64,000 bases of DNA from assembly GCF_003345295.1 (NCBI RefSeq), contig NZ_CP031056.1:806001-870000 (forward strand), written 5' to 3'. Numbering within the stretch: position 1 is the stretch's first letter; every line of letters starts with the position of its first letter. The notes below the pieces were generated by a model that was not told where the DNA came from, ran no database searches, and saw only the letters and a program-made list of their open reading frames with translations. Positions 51,745 to 61,575 of this stretch are shown one piece after another. The translations under genes were made by a program, and so were the position numbers. The DNA is from Vibrio splendidus (GTDB lineage: Bacteria; Pseudomonadota; Gammaproteobacteria; Enterobacterales; Vibrionaceae).

Positions 51745-53880
51745 TTATGGCACGTAGCATTGGTTGTCTGCAGGTGATTCATACCATGTTTGGTTCGTGT
51801 CACCACCGGACTCAGCGTATTGTATGAACTCAGGGTAAGCGGTAACAATATCCACATACTCTAGCGGCCACTCCCACTCATCGGTTGACGTAATGATGAG
51901 TGCCCAAGGGTGATTCTCTGCTGTTTTGAAATATTTACCTGTTGATGGGTTACTGTCATCGACACCTAATCCTGCCTCAAAGAGATTAGCCGTATCAAAG
52001 GCTTCGGTTGGAGCTTGGTCTGGCAAGTGAACCTCCCAGCTGCGCCCTGGATGTAGAGGTAGGTTTTCACCGTGATAATACCCAGGCGTTGCAAAAATGA
52101 ACGGGTCGTAAGGCATATCGGTCCAACTGCCAGTACTCACACCGTCACCGGCTAAAGTAATACCAATTTGGAATGAGAACTGCTCATCCTCTTTACATCC
52201 ATTACTGGTGCGGTAGAAGGTACAGCCAGTGCTGATTTTTTCTGTCAGGTCATTGGCGATTACAAATATTGCTTCGCTACGTCCATCTTCTAAGTCGAGG
52301 TCAGTGAATACACCGTTGTGTTTCATGTAAGAGTTACCACTACTTACTAAGCTCGGGTCTAAGTTAGGAAGTCGAACAGCAAAACCATTTCTGTACGATG
52401 CCCCGACAGCAGCTAACCGTCCGTCGATAGTGGATTTGACGACTTTTCCATCTTTAAGGATCTCGGTAATACGATACATAAGAACAGCATCGTTCATGTC
52501 GTAATCTGCTTTATATGGCCAGTTATCTTCGTACGCGAGCGTTGCGTAGCCAGAAGCACTTGGGAAGTAACGAGCGGTGGCACCATCGTTAAGGACATCG
52601 ACTTGAATATCGACCACCTCACCAGAGGTTGAACCGCCAAAGTAACTTAGGTTGGTTTGTTGGCTGAATCTAAATCGAGCCCACGTCGTACCAGTCAGTG
52701 CGTTAATATCAACATTAAGGAACAGTGCGTTTTCACCAGCATCGAGCGCGTAATCTGTAAACACCTGCTCGTTGGCGCCATCGAAGCTGCCATCTTGGTT
52801 CCAGTCGATCCAAGCTGAAAGGTAACCGGTCGTTGAAGCTTCAATCACAACTTTTGAATCAAGTCCGGCTTCAAGCGCGGTAACAAAACCGATACCTCCG
52901 TTTGCCCATTCATCATCCACTCCAACGGTTTCGTCTGATTGTGGTGTGACATAACCATCCAAATCCGCATCTGGAGGTGTTGTACCTAACCATGTGATGC
53001 CATCAAGTTCATGTCGAGGGCCATTACTTGCTAGAAGAGTCAGGTAGCTATCTGGCGCGTCACCGAAGTCGATATTTGAATCTTCATCAACAACTGGGGC
53101 ATTAGCACAGCGAGCACCATCGTTTTGGCCAGAAGCTGGGCCATTCGATACAAACTCAACGGCAGGAACAATCCCAGCTGCGATGTTGGCCGCGTTGTCT
53201 GGAGATAAGTTGATACGGTATATTTTACCGTCTTGATTTCGAGATACGTAGTAGTAGCCGTTTACATCGAAATAACCTGCGCCGAATGTGCCAGTTTCTC
53301 CAGTATCACCGATGTAGGTTTCTGCACCCGTTGTAGGATTGAAGCTGTACAAACCACCAGAGTTATTGTCGATACCATATAAAGAGCCATCACTTGGGTG
53401 GAAGGCAAAATCAGTCAATCTTACAGTTGCTGGGCTTCCTGCGATTTTGTTGACCGTAACAGTTGCATTAGGATCTGAATCGAGAGGGGATAGATCAACA
53501 GTGAACAGCCCCTTACCGGTGCGGTAGAGGTAGTAAACATGGTCGTAGACATCGCCTACATAGAAGGTATGGTCGGTTGGTAAGCCGCTAGCGTTAATTA
53601 CTTCGGCTTGGAAATCCTGTCCAAGGCGCACTAAGCGTTTGTTGGTTGTGTCATAGCCATAGATATATCTGTCTTGAAAGTCGAAACCGACACCATTGAT
53701 GTTAGCGCTCATTCCCGTGTCGTCTTCCAGCAGAGTTGTTGAGCCGGTAACTAGGTTAACCCCCCAAACTTGCACTGGGGTCGATTGAAAGAGGTAAGCC
53801 TTACTAGGGCATGTATCGAAGGGCGCTGCGTTGGCGACCAATGGCGCGCTTAATAGCAAACTTAACGTTGTAATTCTCAT
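51745..53880 (-). CDS. LruC-domain secreted protein
   Basis: This 711-residue exported protein (signal peptide ending near VANA) starts with a beta-propeller-like region of repeated YGYD/YGIDNNSGGLYSFN motifs (about 25-255). A GEVED-like segment follows (about 270-430), then the C-terminal LruC domain (about 440-700). The LruC region has FPSASGYATLAYEDNWPYKA and DYDMNDAVLMYR, and Cys pairs (CTFYRTSNGC). The family is extracellular and of unclear role. AAGGATGTAAAT precedes the ATG. Confidence 0.83.
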   Translation of the reverse strand: MRITTLSLLLSAPLVANAAPFDTCPSKAYLFQSTPVQVWGVNLVTGSTTLLEDDTGMSANINGVGFDFQDRYIYGYDTTNKRLVRLGQDFQAEVINASGLPTDHTFYVGDVYDHVYYLYRTGKGLFTVDLSPLDSDPNATVTVNKIAGSPATVRLTDFAFHPSDGSLYGIDNNSGGLYSFNPTTGAETYIGDTGETGTFGAGYFDVNGYYYVSRNQDGKIYRINLSPDNAANIAAGIVPAVEFVSNGPASGQNDGARCANAPVVDEDSNIDFGDAPDSYLTLLASNGPRHELDGITWLGTTPPDADLDGYVTPQSDETVGVDDEWANGGIGFVTALEAGLDSKVVIEASTTGYLSAWIDWNQDGSFDGANEQVFTDYALDAGENALFLNVDINALTGTTWARFRFSQQTNLSYFGGSTSGEVVDIQVDVLNDGATARYFPSASGYATLAYEDNWPYKADYDMNDAVLMYRITEILKDGKVVKSTIDGRLAAVGASYRNGFAVRLPNLDPSLVSSGNSYMKHNGVFTDLDLEDGRSEAIFVIANDLTEKISTGCTFYRTSNGCKEDEQFSFQIGITLAGDGVSTGSWTDMPYDPFIFATPGYYHGENLPLHPGRSWEVHLPDQAPTEAFDTANLFEAGLGVDDSNPSTGKYFKTAENHPWALIITSTDEWEWPLEYVDIVTAYPEFIQYAESGGDTNQTWYESPADNQCYVP

Positions 53881-54074
53881 ATTTACATCCTTGTCATGGA
53901 AGGTCTAAATACTTTTACAAGTTACGTGCCAACTTTAAGTTGTTGATTTTTATTGTTTATATTTTTGGGTGCTGGGGTTTTTATTGTATTCTCAAAATGA
54001 GAACTCAAATGAAATTAATCTCTCATAGAGTCTTTCAAATTGATAAAGCGATTTGAGAAGTTGATGTTGATCTC

Positions 54075-54104
54075 TAAAAAAGCCCTGACTTTTAGTCAAG
54101 GCTT
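54075..54104 (-). terminator. Terminator of the moeA-moeB operon
   Basis: AAGCCCTGAC and GTCAAGGCTT pair with one mismatch. On the minus strand six T's follow. Confidence 0.85.
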
Positions 54105-54135
54105 AGGTTTTCGATAAGAGGGGATAGGACTTAGC

Positions 54136-54885
54136 TTATCCACACACCGAACAATTAGGCATCTTCATTAAATTCATTTCACGCCAGCTATGAGACATGG
54201 CATCGAGAATTAAAAGCTTGCCTTGTTTTGGTTGTCCAAACTTAGCAATAACCTTGATAGCTTCCAAAGCTTGAGCCGCGCCCACCATACCAACAACAGG
54301 CGCCATCACACCAGCTTCAACACAGCTTAGTGCAGCGTTGCCAAATAGGGCGCTCAAACACTGGTAACACGGTGCATCTGCGTCTTGATACGTGAACACA
54401 CTAATCTGACCTTCCATTCGAATCGCAGCACCTGATACGAGTGGCGTTTTAGAGGCGTGACACAAGCGGTTGAGTTGATTGCGCGTTTCAACGTTGTCAC
54501 TGGCATCAAGAACAAGCGAGTGTGTTTCAATCAACTTGCCAAGTGCTTGGTCATCAAGCCTGTGGTCAACAGTTTCAATCGTCAGGTGAGGGTTCAGTGC
54601 CTGTAACGATTCAGCGGCTGAATCCACCTTCTTTTTACCAATATCTGCATCGGTGTGAAGCACCTGTCGCTGCAGGTTTGAAAGCTCAACAACATCATCG
54701 TCGATCAGTGTCAGCTTACCAACACCCGCAGTCGCAAGGTATTGAGCAGAGGCACAACCTAAGCCTCCAGCCCCTAATACTAAGATTGAGCTCTGCTTTA
54801 GCGCTTCTTGGCCTTCAAAATCAAACTGTTTAAGGATGATTTGACGGTTGTAGCGAAGCATCTCTGCGTCAGACAGTATTTCCAT
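54136..54885 (-). CDS. moeB: Molybdopterin-synthase adenylyltransferase
   Basis: The 249-residue protein has the E1-like nucleotide-binding motif VLGAGGLGCASAQYLATAGV, the catalytic arginine region LQRQVLHTDADIGKKKVDSA and two zinc-binding CxxC pairs (CYQC, CSVCG). It adenylates MoaD in molybdenum cofactor synthesis. Its start follows moeA by 12 bp with GAGGC before the ATG, so it is in the moeA operon. Confidence 0.95.
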   Translation of the reverse strand: MEILSDAEMLRYNRQIILKQFDFEGQEALKQSSILVLGAGGLGCASAQYLATAGVGKLTLIDDDVVELSNLQRQVLHTDADIGKKKVDSAAESLQALNPHLTIETVDHRLDDQALGKLIETHSLVLDASDNVETRNQLNRLCHASKTPLVSGAAIRMEGQISVFTYQDADAPCYQCLSALFGNAALSCVEAGVMAPVVGMVGAAQALEAIKVIAKFGQPKQGKLLILDAMSHSWREMNLMKMPNCSVCG

Positions 54886-54897
54886 CAGTAAGCCTCG

Positions 54898-56133
54898 TTA
54901 GTAAAGCGTCGAGTTAAACAGTTGGATCTGAACCGTTTCACCGACTGCAACACGGCCACGTTCACGCTCTAGAACCACAAAGCAGTTTGCTAAGCTCATT
55001 GAGCGGAAAGCGCCTGAACTTTGGTTGCCTGTTGTTTCTACAACAAATTGACCGTTTTCAATCGAGTAAATACCACGTTGGTAATCAGTACGGCCTGGGC
55101 CTTTTTTGAATGCAGATTTAGTAATAGCAGGGATCGACTCTGGTGCCGTCCATGCGGTGTGACCTGAAAGCTTAGCCAGCATAGGTTGAACCAAAACATA
55201 CATGGTCATCATTGCCGACACTGGGTTACCCGGTAAGCCACAGAACCACGCGTTATCTAATTCACCGAATGCGAACGGTTTGCCCGGTTTGATTGCCAGT
55301 TTCCAGAAGCCGATTTGGCCGATCTCTTCCAAAATGTCTTTGGTGTAATCCGCCTCACCAACACTCACGCCACCAGAAGTCACAACCACGTCTGCTATTT
55401 GCTGTGCTCTTTCGAAGGTTTCTTTAAGCGTCGCAGGACAATCTGGGATGATACCCAAGTCGATAGCTTCACAACCAAAGGCTTCGATTAATGGTTTAAT
55501 ACCGTAACGGTTACTGTCGTAGATCTGACCGTCTTCAAGAGGTTGACCTAATGGCTTTAGCTCATCGCCAGTAGAGAAGAAAGCGACTTTAGGCTTATGT
55601 AACACTGTCACGTGGCTCACACCCAATGAAGCAATCATTGGAATGTCACGAGGTGTTAAACGCTCACCGCGGCTAAGAACGATATCGCCTTGTTTGATGT
55701 CGTCACCAGTAGGGCGAATGTTATTGTTCAGCTTGATGTTGTCTTGTTGAATCTCAATACCAGCCTCAGTTTCGGCCGTATTTTCTTGCATGATAACGGC
55801 GTCACAACCTTCAGGGATCTTTGCGCCAGTCATAATGCGAATACAGGTATTGCTTGGCCATTCACCTTCGAACGGTTGGCCTGCAAAAGATTTGCCTGCT
55901 AATGGTAGTACTTTACCGTTTTCTAGATCTGCTAAGCGCAATGCATAGCCATCCATTGCTGAGTTATCAAAAGGAGGGACGAAAATAGGGGAAAGAATAT
56001 CTTCAGCAAGGACATAACCTAATGCTTCAGCAAGAGGTAGAGATAAAGTCGTTTGGATTGGTTTAATTGGTGATAGCAGCTTATCTAGTGCTTCTTCAAT
56101 TGGCATTAAGCCCGGAGCGTCGCAACAGCCCAT
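54898..56133 (-). CDS. moeA: Molybdopterin molybdotransferase
   Basis: From the ATG at 56133 (AAGGATTTC before it) the protein has 411 residues. It has PPFDNSAMDGYALR, the active-site-like TSGGVSVGEADYTKDIL and GLPGNPVSAMMTMYVL of the MoeA family. It inserts molybdate into molybdopterin. It is divergent from folE with a 216-bp gap; moeB follows. Confidence 0.96.
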   Translation of the reverse strand: MGCCDAPGLMPIEEALDKLLSPIKPIQTTLSLPLAEALGYVLAEDILSPIFVPPFDNSAMDGYALRLADLENGKVLPLAGKSFAGQPFEGEWPSNTCIRIMTGAKIPEGCDAVIMQENTAETEAGIEIQQDNIKLNNNIRPTGDDIKQGDIVLSRGERLTPRDIPMIASLGVSHVTVLHKPKVAFFSTGDELKPLGQPLEDGQIYDSNRYGIKPLIEAFGCEAIDLGIIPDCPATLKETFERAQQIADVVVTSGGVSVGEADYTKDILEEIGQIGFWKLAIKPGKPFAFGELDNAWFCGLPGNPVSAMMTMYVLVQPMLAKLSGHTAWTAPESIPAITKSAFKKGPGRTDYQRGIYSIENGQFVVETTGNQSSGAFRSMSLANCFVVLERERGRVAVGETVQIQLFNSTLY

Positions 56134-56349
56134 AATTGAAATCCTTTGGTCGTTATTATTTTGATTTAGTGGTTGGCAATGGTGGCTCAATAATTATCAA
56201 ATCACGGTTGTTCGCCAACGAAATTGCAGCCACTTTAGCATAGTTTAAGCCCCGTAAATAATGACCTCCCTTAAAATATGGGTGTATTTATTCAAAATTC
56301 CGAGTATCCTTGTTTGCCATCCAGAAGGGGCAATAAAAGAGGAAGTTCA

Positions 56350-57003
56350 ATGTCAGGTCTTAGCGAATCAGCGAAGTTGGTTAAAGATGCGCTAGCAAGC
56401 CGCGGATTAGAGACACCAATGCGTCCTAACCAGGTTAGCCGAGAAGAGAAAAAGGAACGAATCGAACACCATATGCGTGAGATTCTCACTCTCCTTGAAC
56501 TTGATCTTGCAGATGACAGTCTGGAAGAAACACCACAACGTATTGCGAAAATGTATGTGGATGAGATTTTCTCTGGTTTGGATTACGCCAATTTCCCTAA
56601 AATCACCGTGATCGAAAACAAGATGGGTGTTCGTGAGATGGTACGAGTAAAAGACATTACCGTAACCAGCACATGTGAGCATCACTTAGTCACCATTGAT
56701 GGTAAAACCGCAGTAGCTTACATTCCTCAAGGTAAGATCATTGGTCTTTCGAAGATCAACCGAATCGTTCGTTTCTTTGCTCAGCGTCCACAAGTTCAAG
56801 AGCGCATGACACAGCAAATCCTTGTAGCATTGCAAACGCTACTAGAAACGGATGATGTTGCTGTAACCATGGATGCGGTTCACTACTGCGTTAAATCTCG
56901 CGGTGTAATGGACGCTACTAGTGAAACGACGACAACCGCATTGGGTGGTATCTTCAGATCAAATCCAGCAACGCGCCACGAGTTCTTACACGGCCTGCGT
57001 TAG
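56350..57003 (+). CDS. folE: GTP cyclohydrolase I
   Basis: From the ATG at 56350 (GAGGAAG before it) the protein has 217 residues. The zinc and substrate-binding block TCEHHLVTIDGKTAVAYIP is intact and the end reads EFLHGLR. It makes dihydroneopterin triphosphate, first step of folate synthesis, from GTP, the same starting nucleotide as molybdopterin made by the divergent moe genes. Confidence 0.97.
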   Translation: MSGLSESAKLVKDALASRGLETPMRPNQVSREEKKERIEHHMREILTLLELDLADDSLEETPQRIAKMYVDEIFSGLDYANFPKITVIENKMGVREMVRVKDITVTSTCEHHLVTIDGKTAVAYIPQGKIIGLSKINRIVRFFAQRPQVQERMTQQILVALQTLLETDDVAVTMDAVHYCVKSRGVMDATSETTTTALGGIFRSNPATRHEFLHGLR

Positions 57004-57023
57004 AACTAAACCTATTAAGAACA

Positions 57024-57052
57024 AAAAACGGAGCATTATGCTCCGTTTTTAT
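57024..57052. terminator. Bidirectional terminator between folE and the C69 peptidase
   Basis: AAAAACGGAGCA and TGCTCCGTTTTT pair perfectly with a 3-nt loop. Confidence 0.88.
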
Positions 57053-57068
57053 TGGTTGCTTCATAAAC

Positions 57069-58541
57069 CTACAGATTGACTATTTTCTTAAATTCTTCCT
57101 CTGAGTATTTCTTCTCTGTGCTTTTAGTCAAATCTGTAATCATTTTGTATCTAAGCTCAGTTGCCATATCCAATGTACGCATAAGCTGTCCGTATGAGTA
57201 GTCGGCAGCCATGTTCAGAGCCGCTTGTTTATCTACTTTATACATGTCTGTTAACGTTTTATCTAAGTGTGCGACCTGCTTGTATAGTTGAGTTTCTTCT
57301 TTGTCCCAAGTTGCTTTTAGTACTGGTAAATACTTGTCTGGGTTTGCAGAAGCGAGGGCGGTTAAGCTACGGAACTGCCAATAAGCAGAGTCATCGCTGT
57401 AGTTATCATCGCCTACTTGGTACGCTTTGGGGTAATCTTGTAGGGTTGAGTATAACGGCACTAAAACAGATTCTGGTAACACGCCGAAGCTTTGCCAAAT
57501 AATACCTTGAAGCTCTTCTGGCATCTCAGGGCGAAGCTGAATAATATGCGACTCTAGTTGACGCTCAACTCTAATTGGTCGTTTCGATTTTCCTTCCAAA
57601 ATCGTATCTTTATAAGTCGCGCTAAGTACTTCTGCCACATCTTCAACTGAGATTTTTGTATCTGGCTTCATAAACAAAGGGTATTGCGTCATGCGACTTT
57701 GTTGATGCAGCGAAGGTGTAAGCATTTTTTGGCCTAACCATTCACGATCGATATTATACTCATCACCAATAACTCCGAATGCTTTAGCAAAATTGAAAGA
57801 TTTTTTATCTGCGTTATCAAGCAGTTTGTGTTGTTCTACAAACTCGAATATATCTTTTGAATGCAGTACTTCTTTGTTTGCCAAGTTTACATCATGTACA
57901 CGCAAGCCATTTGCAATCATGGCGTAACTGTCATCTGGCACTTTTACAGCAATCCAATGGTGACCTGAACCAATTTCAAATAACCACGCCTCATTGGTGT
58001 CTGCAATATAGAGACTGTTACCTTCGCCAGCACCATAGGTTTCGATGTAATGACCGAGTAACTCTACGGCTTGTTTTGCGTTTTCTGCCTGAGGAAGGAT
58101 TAGCGTAGGTATAATGGCTTCGATTACGCCATTATCGATTAAAGGATCTATTTTGGCGACTTTGTCGTTTATTTCTGCGCTGGTTGTTGCTGAAATGGCA
58201 ACGTTGTGTTCATTAATCCCACGTTCTTCATAGAACTTTCCATCGCGATTAACGGTATCCGCATCCCAGTCTGGTATCGCTGAGTAAGCAAAGAAGTGCT
58301 TTGGCATTGGAACAATTAATCCGTTACCTAACTGCCAGTCACCTTCTTGGTTATCTTGCGCAGGTCGATACTTTAGGTATTTGTTCCAGTTGTTAATGCC
58401 AAAATCTTCATTACGAGCAATCATAATGCTACCGTCGCTCGAGGCTCCTTTACCAACAATAAGCCCAGTACAAGCTATCGCATTACTGCTTAGAGCGACA
58501 GCTACTGCAGTTGCAAGAAAGGATACAGACCATATTTTCAT
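57069..58541 (-). CDS. C69-family dipeptidase (PepD-like, exported)
   Basis: From the ATG at 58541 (GGAG before it) the protein has 490 residues with a signal peptide ending at NAIA, so the mature protein would start with the nucleophile Cys of CTGLIVGKGASSDGSIMIAR, as in N-terminal-nucleophile (C69) peptidases. Conserved segments include ARNEDFG and DTNEAWLFEIGSGHHW. It hydrolyses dipeptides. It is monocistronic and convergent with folE. Confidence 0.9.
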   Translation of the reverse strand: MKIWSVSFLATAVAVALSSNAIACTGLIVGKGASSDGSIMIARNEDFGINNWNKYLKYRPAQDNQEGDWQLGNGLIVPMPKHFFAYSAIPDWDADTVNRDGKFYEERGINEHNVAISATTSAEINDKVAKIDPLIDNGVIEAIIPTLILPQAENAKQAVELLGHYIETYGAGEGNSLYIADTNEAWLFEIGSGHHWIAVKVPDDSYAMIANGLRVHDVNLANKEVLHSKDIFEFVEQHKLLDNADKKSFNFAKAFGVIGDEYNIDREWLGQKMLTPSLHQQSRMTQYPLFMKPDTKISVEDVAEVLSATYKDTILEGKSKRPIRVERQLESHIIQLRPEMPEELQGIIWQSFGVLPESVLVPLYSTLQDYPKAYQVGDDNYSDDSAYWQFRSLTALASANPDKYLPVLKATWDKEETQLYKQVAHLDKTLTDMYKVDKQAALNMAADYSYGQLMRTLDMATELRYKMITDLTKSTEKKYSEEEFKKIVNL

Positions 58542-59049
58542 TTTAATTCTCCGCTTATAAAACAAGATAATTTAAAGTTAACGTTAGTTGTATTTGCAGG
58601 TTTTTTATTATCATTTTATAAAAGTCAGTGTACTTATCATCATAGGAAAAAATGCTTCCGCTCGTCACATAAATGATCATTTCCATTTGAGAATAATTAT
58701 CTGAAAAATATGCACTTTTTGAATAAATTGATAAGTTATATTTGTAAAATAACCTTGTCATATACGTAGCTTTAATTCGTCGTTTTATGGGAAGGATCAT
58801 TATCACAACAAAACTTTGTTCGTTTCTAATGTATGGTTTTTGGATTGTAATCGGATAAACAACGATGCTGAAACGCGGCATCTTGTGGGGGCTTTTTTGT
58901 GCTTGTAATGAAGTGTCGTCATTCCCTAAAGTGAGGAACGAGCGTAATAGGGAATCTGCATTTTCGATGTGGGTTGGTTGGAACGGAAATTAGATGCGCT
59001 CTACAGAATCTATAAAGCGCAAATTTGGGTACAGCCGCTGGTGGAATGC
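58542..59049. other. Intergenic region between the C69 gene and the gene at 59050
   Basis: About 508 bp of AT-rich sequence. The two long frames here (58555-58881 minus and 58969-59247 plus) are not protein-like or overlap a real gene antisense. It holds the dispersed-repeat-like palindrome at 58921 and a short GATGC...GCATC hairpin near 58864. Confidence 0.6.
58921..58954. repeat. Palindromic dispersed-repeat-like element
   Basis: ATTCCCTA at one end and TAGGGAAT at the other form perfect 8-bp inverted ends around AAGTGAGGAACGAGCGTAA. It resembles short repeats that I recall in several Vibrio genomes. I cannot confirm copies elsewhere, and this window contains one. Confidence 0.55.
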
Positions 59050-59631
59050 TTAAGTAAGATTAAACAAACGCTTAAAGTGGTGAACAAAACCGGACGGCTT
59101 ATTCTCAGCTTGATAGAGGTTCAAACCATCATAAAAACTGGCCATAAACTCAACGCGAATCTCATCATCACTGCTTCTCGATATGCGAGACAACAGCGTA
59201 GCGGCTACAGCAGCATGATCATTGGCAAGGCTGTAATCCATTCCTAGTCGTCCTTGAATGAACAACCACAAATGAGTGATTAACTTTAACTGCTGAGCGT
59301 TAGAGTTTTGAAACTTGTCGCTGTGCTCAGTGCTCACTGTATTATCGAATACATTTTGCATCGCCTCATTCGCTTCTTTATTGCTTTCAAAGCGATAGCT
59401 TGCATCGATATGTACCTTGGTTAACAGACCAAGCAACGTCTGACGTGCAGAGTTGTCTGGCTTGTTCTCGCAAGCGTGCTTAAACAGAGCATGGTTGTCA
59501 TCAATAAATGACTTTAACTCTTTTTCATAGCCCGTCGTCAGCGCTTTGACTGAATCGAGACCTGCGAGCTGCAAACACGCTTCGAGCTTAGTTTGGCGCT
59601 GAGGTTCAGTCTGAGTTTGGATCTCAGTCAT
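59050..59631 (-). CDS. Conserved hypothetical protein encoded with YaeQ
   Basis: The 193-residue cytoplasmic protein is mostly helical, with few motifs that I can name (NKPDNSARQTLLGLLTKVHI, HVYLANDHAAVAATLL-like SLANDHAAVAATLLSRISRS). It starts inside the end of the YaeQ gene (8-bp overlap), so it is translationally coupled. No signal peptide or membrane segment. Function unknown. Confidence 0.72.
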   Translation of the reverse strand: MTEIQTQTEPQRQTKLEACLQLAGLDSVKALTTGYEKELKSFIDDNHALFKHACENKPDNSARQTLLGLLTKVHIDASYRFESNKEANEAMQNVFDNTVSTEHSDKFQNSNAQQLKLITHLWLFIQGRLGMDYSLANDHAAVAATLLSRISRSSDDEIRVEFMASFYDGLNLYQAENKPSGFVHHFKRLFNLT

Positions 59632-60163
59632 TACTCTGTAGCTCTTCCCACGTTACTTCTGCAGATTGAGTGTCGCTGTTTACGAACGCAGAGTTACCCG
59701 ACAGCATCACTGAAAGATCCATCGTACGTTGTGTCATCGCCGCTAGCTGCTCAATACCATCGTTGTCTAGACGAACGATCTGAGCTTTCAGGTAACCGAA
59801 TTTACCTTTGTTCTGTTCCCACCAAACATTCGATTTAGTGTTGAAGCTGAACACGCTCACAGACTTAGATAAGCGAGTCGCTTTCTTAACGCGTTCTGGA
59901 TCGGGTTCGCCAACATCAATCCACTCTAAGATTTGGTCATCTAACGACTTCTGCCATAAATCGGGTTCTTCAATGCTAGACAACCCTTTAGTGAACTCAA
60001 GTTCAGGAGATGCATTGATACAGAAAGCAATAATACGAGCCATCATGCGCTGTTCTGTTTCAGAAGGGTGTTGTGCAACCGTTAGATTAAAAGAGTCGTA
60101 ATAGTCGCGATTCATATCGGTTAAAGAGATACGAAACTTATAGATTGTCGGTTTGAGGGCCAT
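59624..60163 (-). CDS. yaeQ: YaeQ-family protein
   Basis: From the ATG at 60163 the protein has 179 residues. YaeQ features are clear: PTIYKFRISLTDMNRDYYD at the start, HPSETEQRMMARIIAFCINA, IDVGEPDPERVKKATRLS and a C-terminal EVTWEEL. The family has a PD-(D/E)XK nuclease-like fold; the function is not settled. No strong ribosome site precedes the start. Confidence 0.93.
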   Translation of the reverse strand: MALKPTIYKFRISLTDMNRDYYDSFNLTVAQHPSETEQRMMARIIAFCINASPELEFTKGLSSIEEPDLWQKSLDDQILEWIDVGEPDPERVKKATRLSKSVSVFSFNTKSNVWWEQNKGKFGYLKAQIVRLDNDGIEQLAAMTQRTMDLSVMLSGNSAFVNSDTQSAEVTWEELQSND

Positions 60164-60344
60164 GTTATGTAAGGGTTCCAATCGGGTGAGGTGTACTATA
60201 GGTGTACCAATGAGTTTTTTGAAATCACAGCCTATAGATAAGTTGTGCCTAGTATAAACGAAGTGGGGCAGTTAGCTAGCAAGATGGTTTTTTTGGTACA
60301 CCCCAATTATTTTAAGCACTTATGATGAACTAACAAGAAAGGGA

Positions 60345-60490
60345 TCACATGACAGTAAGGTGCACTTCGTCAATCAAGTCTTGGTCTGAAAGTAGTACTT
60401 CTGACTTTTCGGCGCTTAGTGGCGTGTTTGCTTGCGGCAGCGCATACAAGTAATCGAATTTTACGAAGAAGTCATACAGTAAAGGAGTGA
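60345..60490 (-). pseudogene. 3' end of a gene cut by the insertion sequence
   Basis: A 47-codon frame begins at the left end of the IS (60488) and ends at a TGA (60345-60347). It reads TPLLYDFFVKFDYLYALPQA, then NTPLSAEKSEVLLSDQDL and IDEVHLTVM, which is protein-like. The 5' part is not present on the other side of the IS. I do not recognise the family. It may be the remnant of a lost gene. Confidence 0.45.
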
Positions 60491-61544
60491 GGCTTTGTTG
60501 CGTAATTCAGTTTAAAGACAGAGCCACCCGTTTCGTGTGTTTCTTAGTCAATACGATAAGTTTCAGGCATACCTAACCCAGTAAGCTTGTTCAACGCTTT
60601 TATCATCGCGTAAGTTTCACCCACCTGGGCATTGTAATCTCTTAAGCTCAATTGCCCTCCTAGCAACTGTTTAACTCGATACATCGCGGTTTCTGAGAGT
60701 GAACGTTTGTGGTATCCATACCGCTTTTTCCAATACTTATTTGAGCCGTATAACTTCTGACAACCCACGGCGAGGTTTCTAGGGTGACCCCGGTCCCAGA
60801 AGGCTGCCCCTTCTCTTGGGGGGAATAAGCGCAATGGCTCCCTTAATCTTAATAGCAACGTGACACGCTCTCGTGTCATAAGCCCCATCAGCAGTTACCT
60901 CGAGGATACTTCGGCGTGTTTGTTTCAGTAAATTTGGGAGAACTTCCCCATCCGTAACCGTCGATAAACTTAGCTCGGCTGCAATAATTTCATGAGTGCT
61001 TGTATCGACGGCAATATGCAGCTTTCGCTAGACTCTGCGCCTGCCATCTGTCCCGTGTTTTTTGACTTTCCATTCTCCTTCACCATAAACCTTAAGGCCT
61101 GTCGCATCAATGGCTAGGTGCTGTATCACACCTCTCGTTTTAGTCTTAAATGAGACCTCAATTTGCTTGGCTCTACGGCTGATACAAGTGTAATGCGGAC
61201 AACTTAACGGTACATGGGCTAACCTAAATATCGAGTCGATAAATCCTTGTAGCGCTCTTAGCGGCATAGAAAAAACTCGTTTCACCATGAGTGCTGTTGT
61301 GATGGCTAAATCACTGAACCGACGCGGCCTCCCACGCTTATTCTGTTTGCTTTGCGCCCACCCACTTATCGCCTCTTCATCAATCCAAAAGGTCAAAGAG
61401 CCACGGTTAATAAGTGATTGGTTGTATTGCTTCTAGTTGGTTGTTTTGTAAGGTGGTTTAGGCATGGGGCTACGAGAGATAGTGGACGTAGCAGATCAGA
61501 TCGTAGGTTCTGAATTTAGTTCCATTGAATTACGCAACAAAGCC
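60491..61544 (-). mobile_element. IS5-family element, IS903 group, inactive
   Basis: GGCTTTGTTGCGTAATTCA at 60491-60509 and its exact reverse complement at 61526-61544 are 19-bp terminal inverted repeats. The first ten bases match IS903 (GGCTTTGTTG). The length is 1054 bp with a 307-codon transposase frame, both as in IS903 (1057 bp, 307 aa). No 9-bp direct repeat flanks it: the left flank is AAGGAGTGA and the right CCGCATTTC. The transposase is broken. Confidence 0.93.
60544..61465 (-). pseudogene. IS903-like transposase with two nonsense mutations and a frameshift
   Basis: The intended frame runs from the ATG at 61465 to a stop at 60544. TAG replaces TGG (Trp) at 61433-61435, where the frame reads KTTN-stop-KQYNQ, and at 61028-61030, where it reads RRRV-stop-RKLH. 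One extra base in a run of six G (60818-60823, plus strand) shifts the frame so that IPPREG becomes IPPKRR. Catalytic residues are still visible in the fragments: AIDATGLKVYG, ADGAYDTR and RYGYHKRSLSETAMYRVKQ. The element is non-functional. Confidence 0.92.
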
Positions 61545-61575
61545 CCGCATTTCATTTCGGTAGTTGTATTGGAAC

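Noticed and set aside
58555..58881. 108-codon minus-strand frame before the C69 peptidase gene
   Set aside because: It overlaps the peptidase's ribosome site and start region, is AT-rich and has no domain. It is likely promoter sequence.
58969..59247. 92-codon plus-strand frame
   Set aside because: Most of it is antisense to the well-formed gene at 59050-59631.
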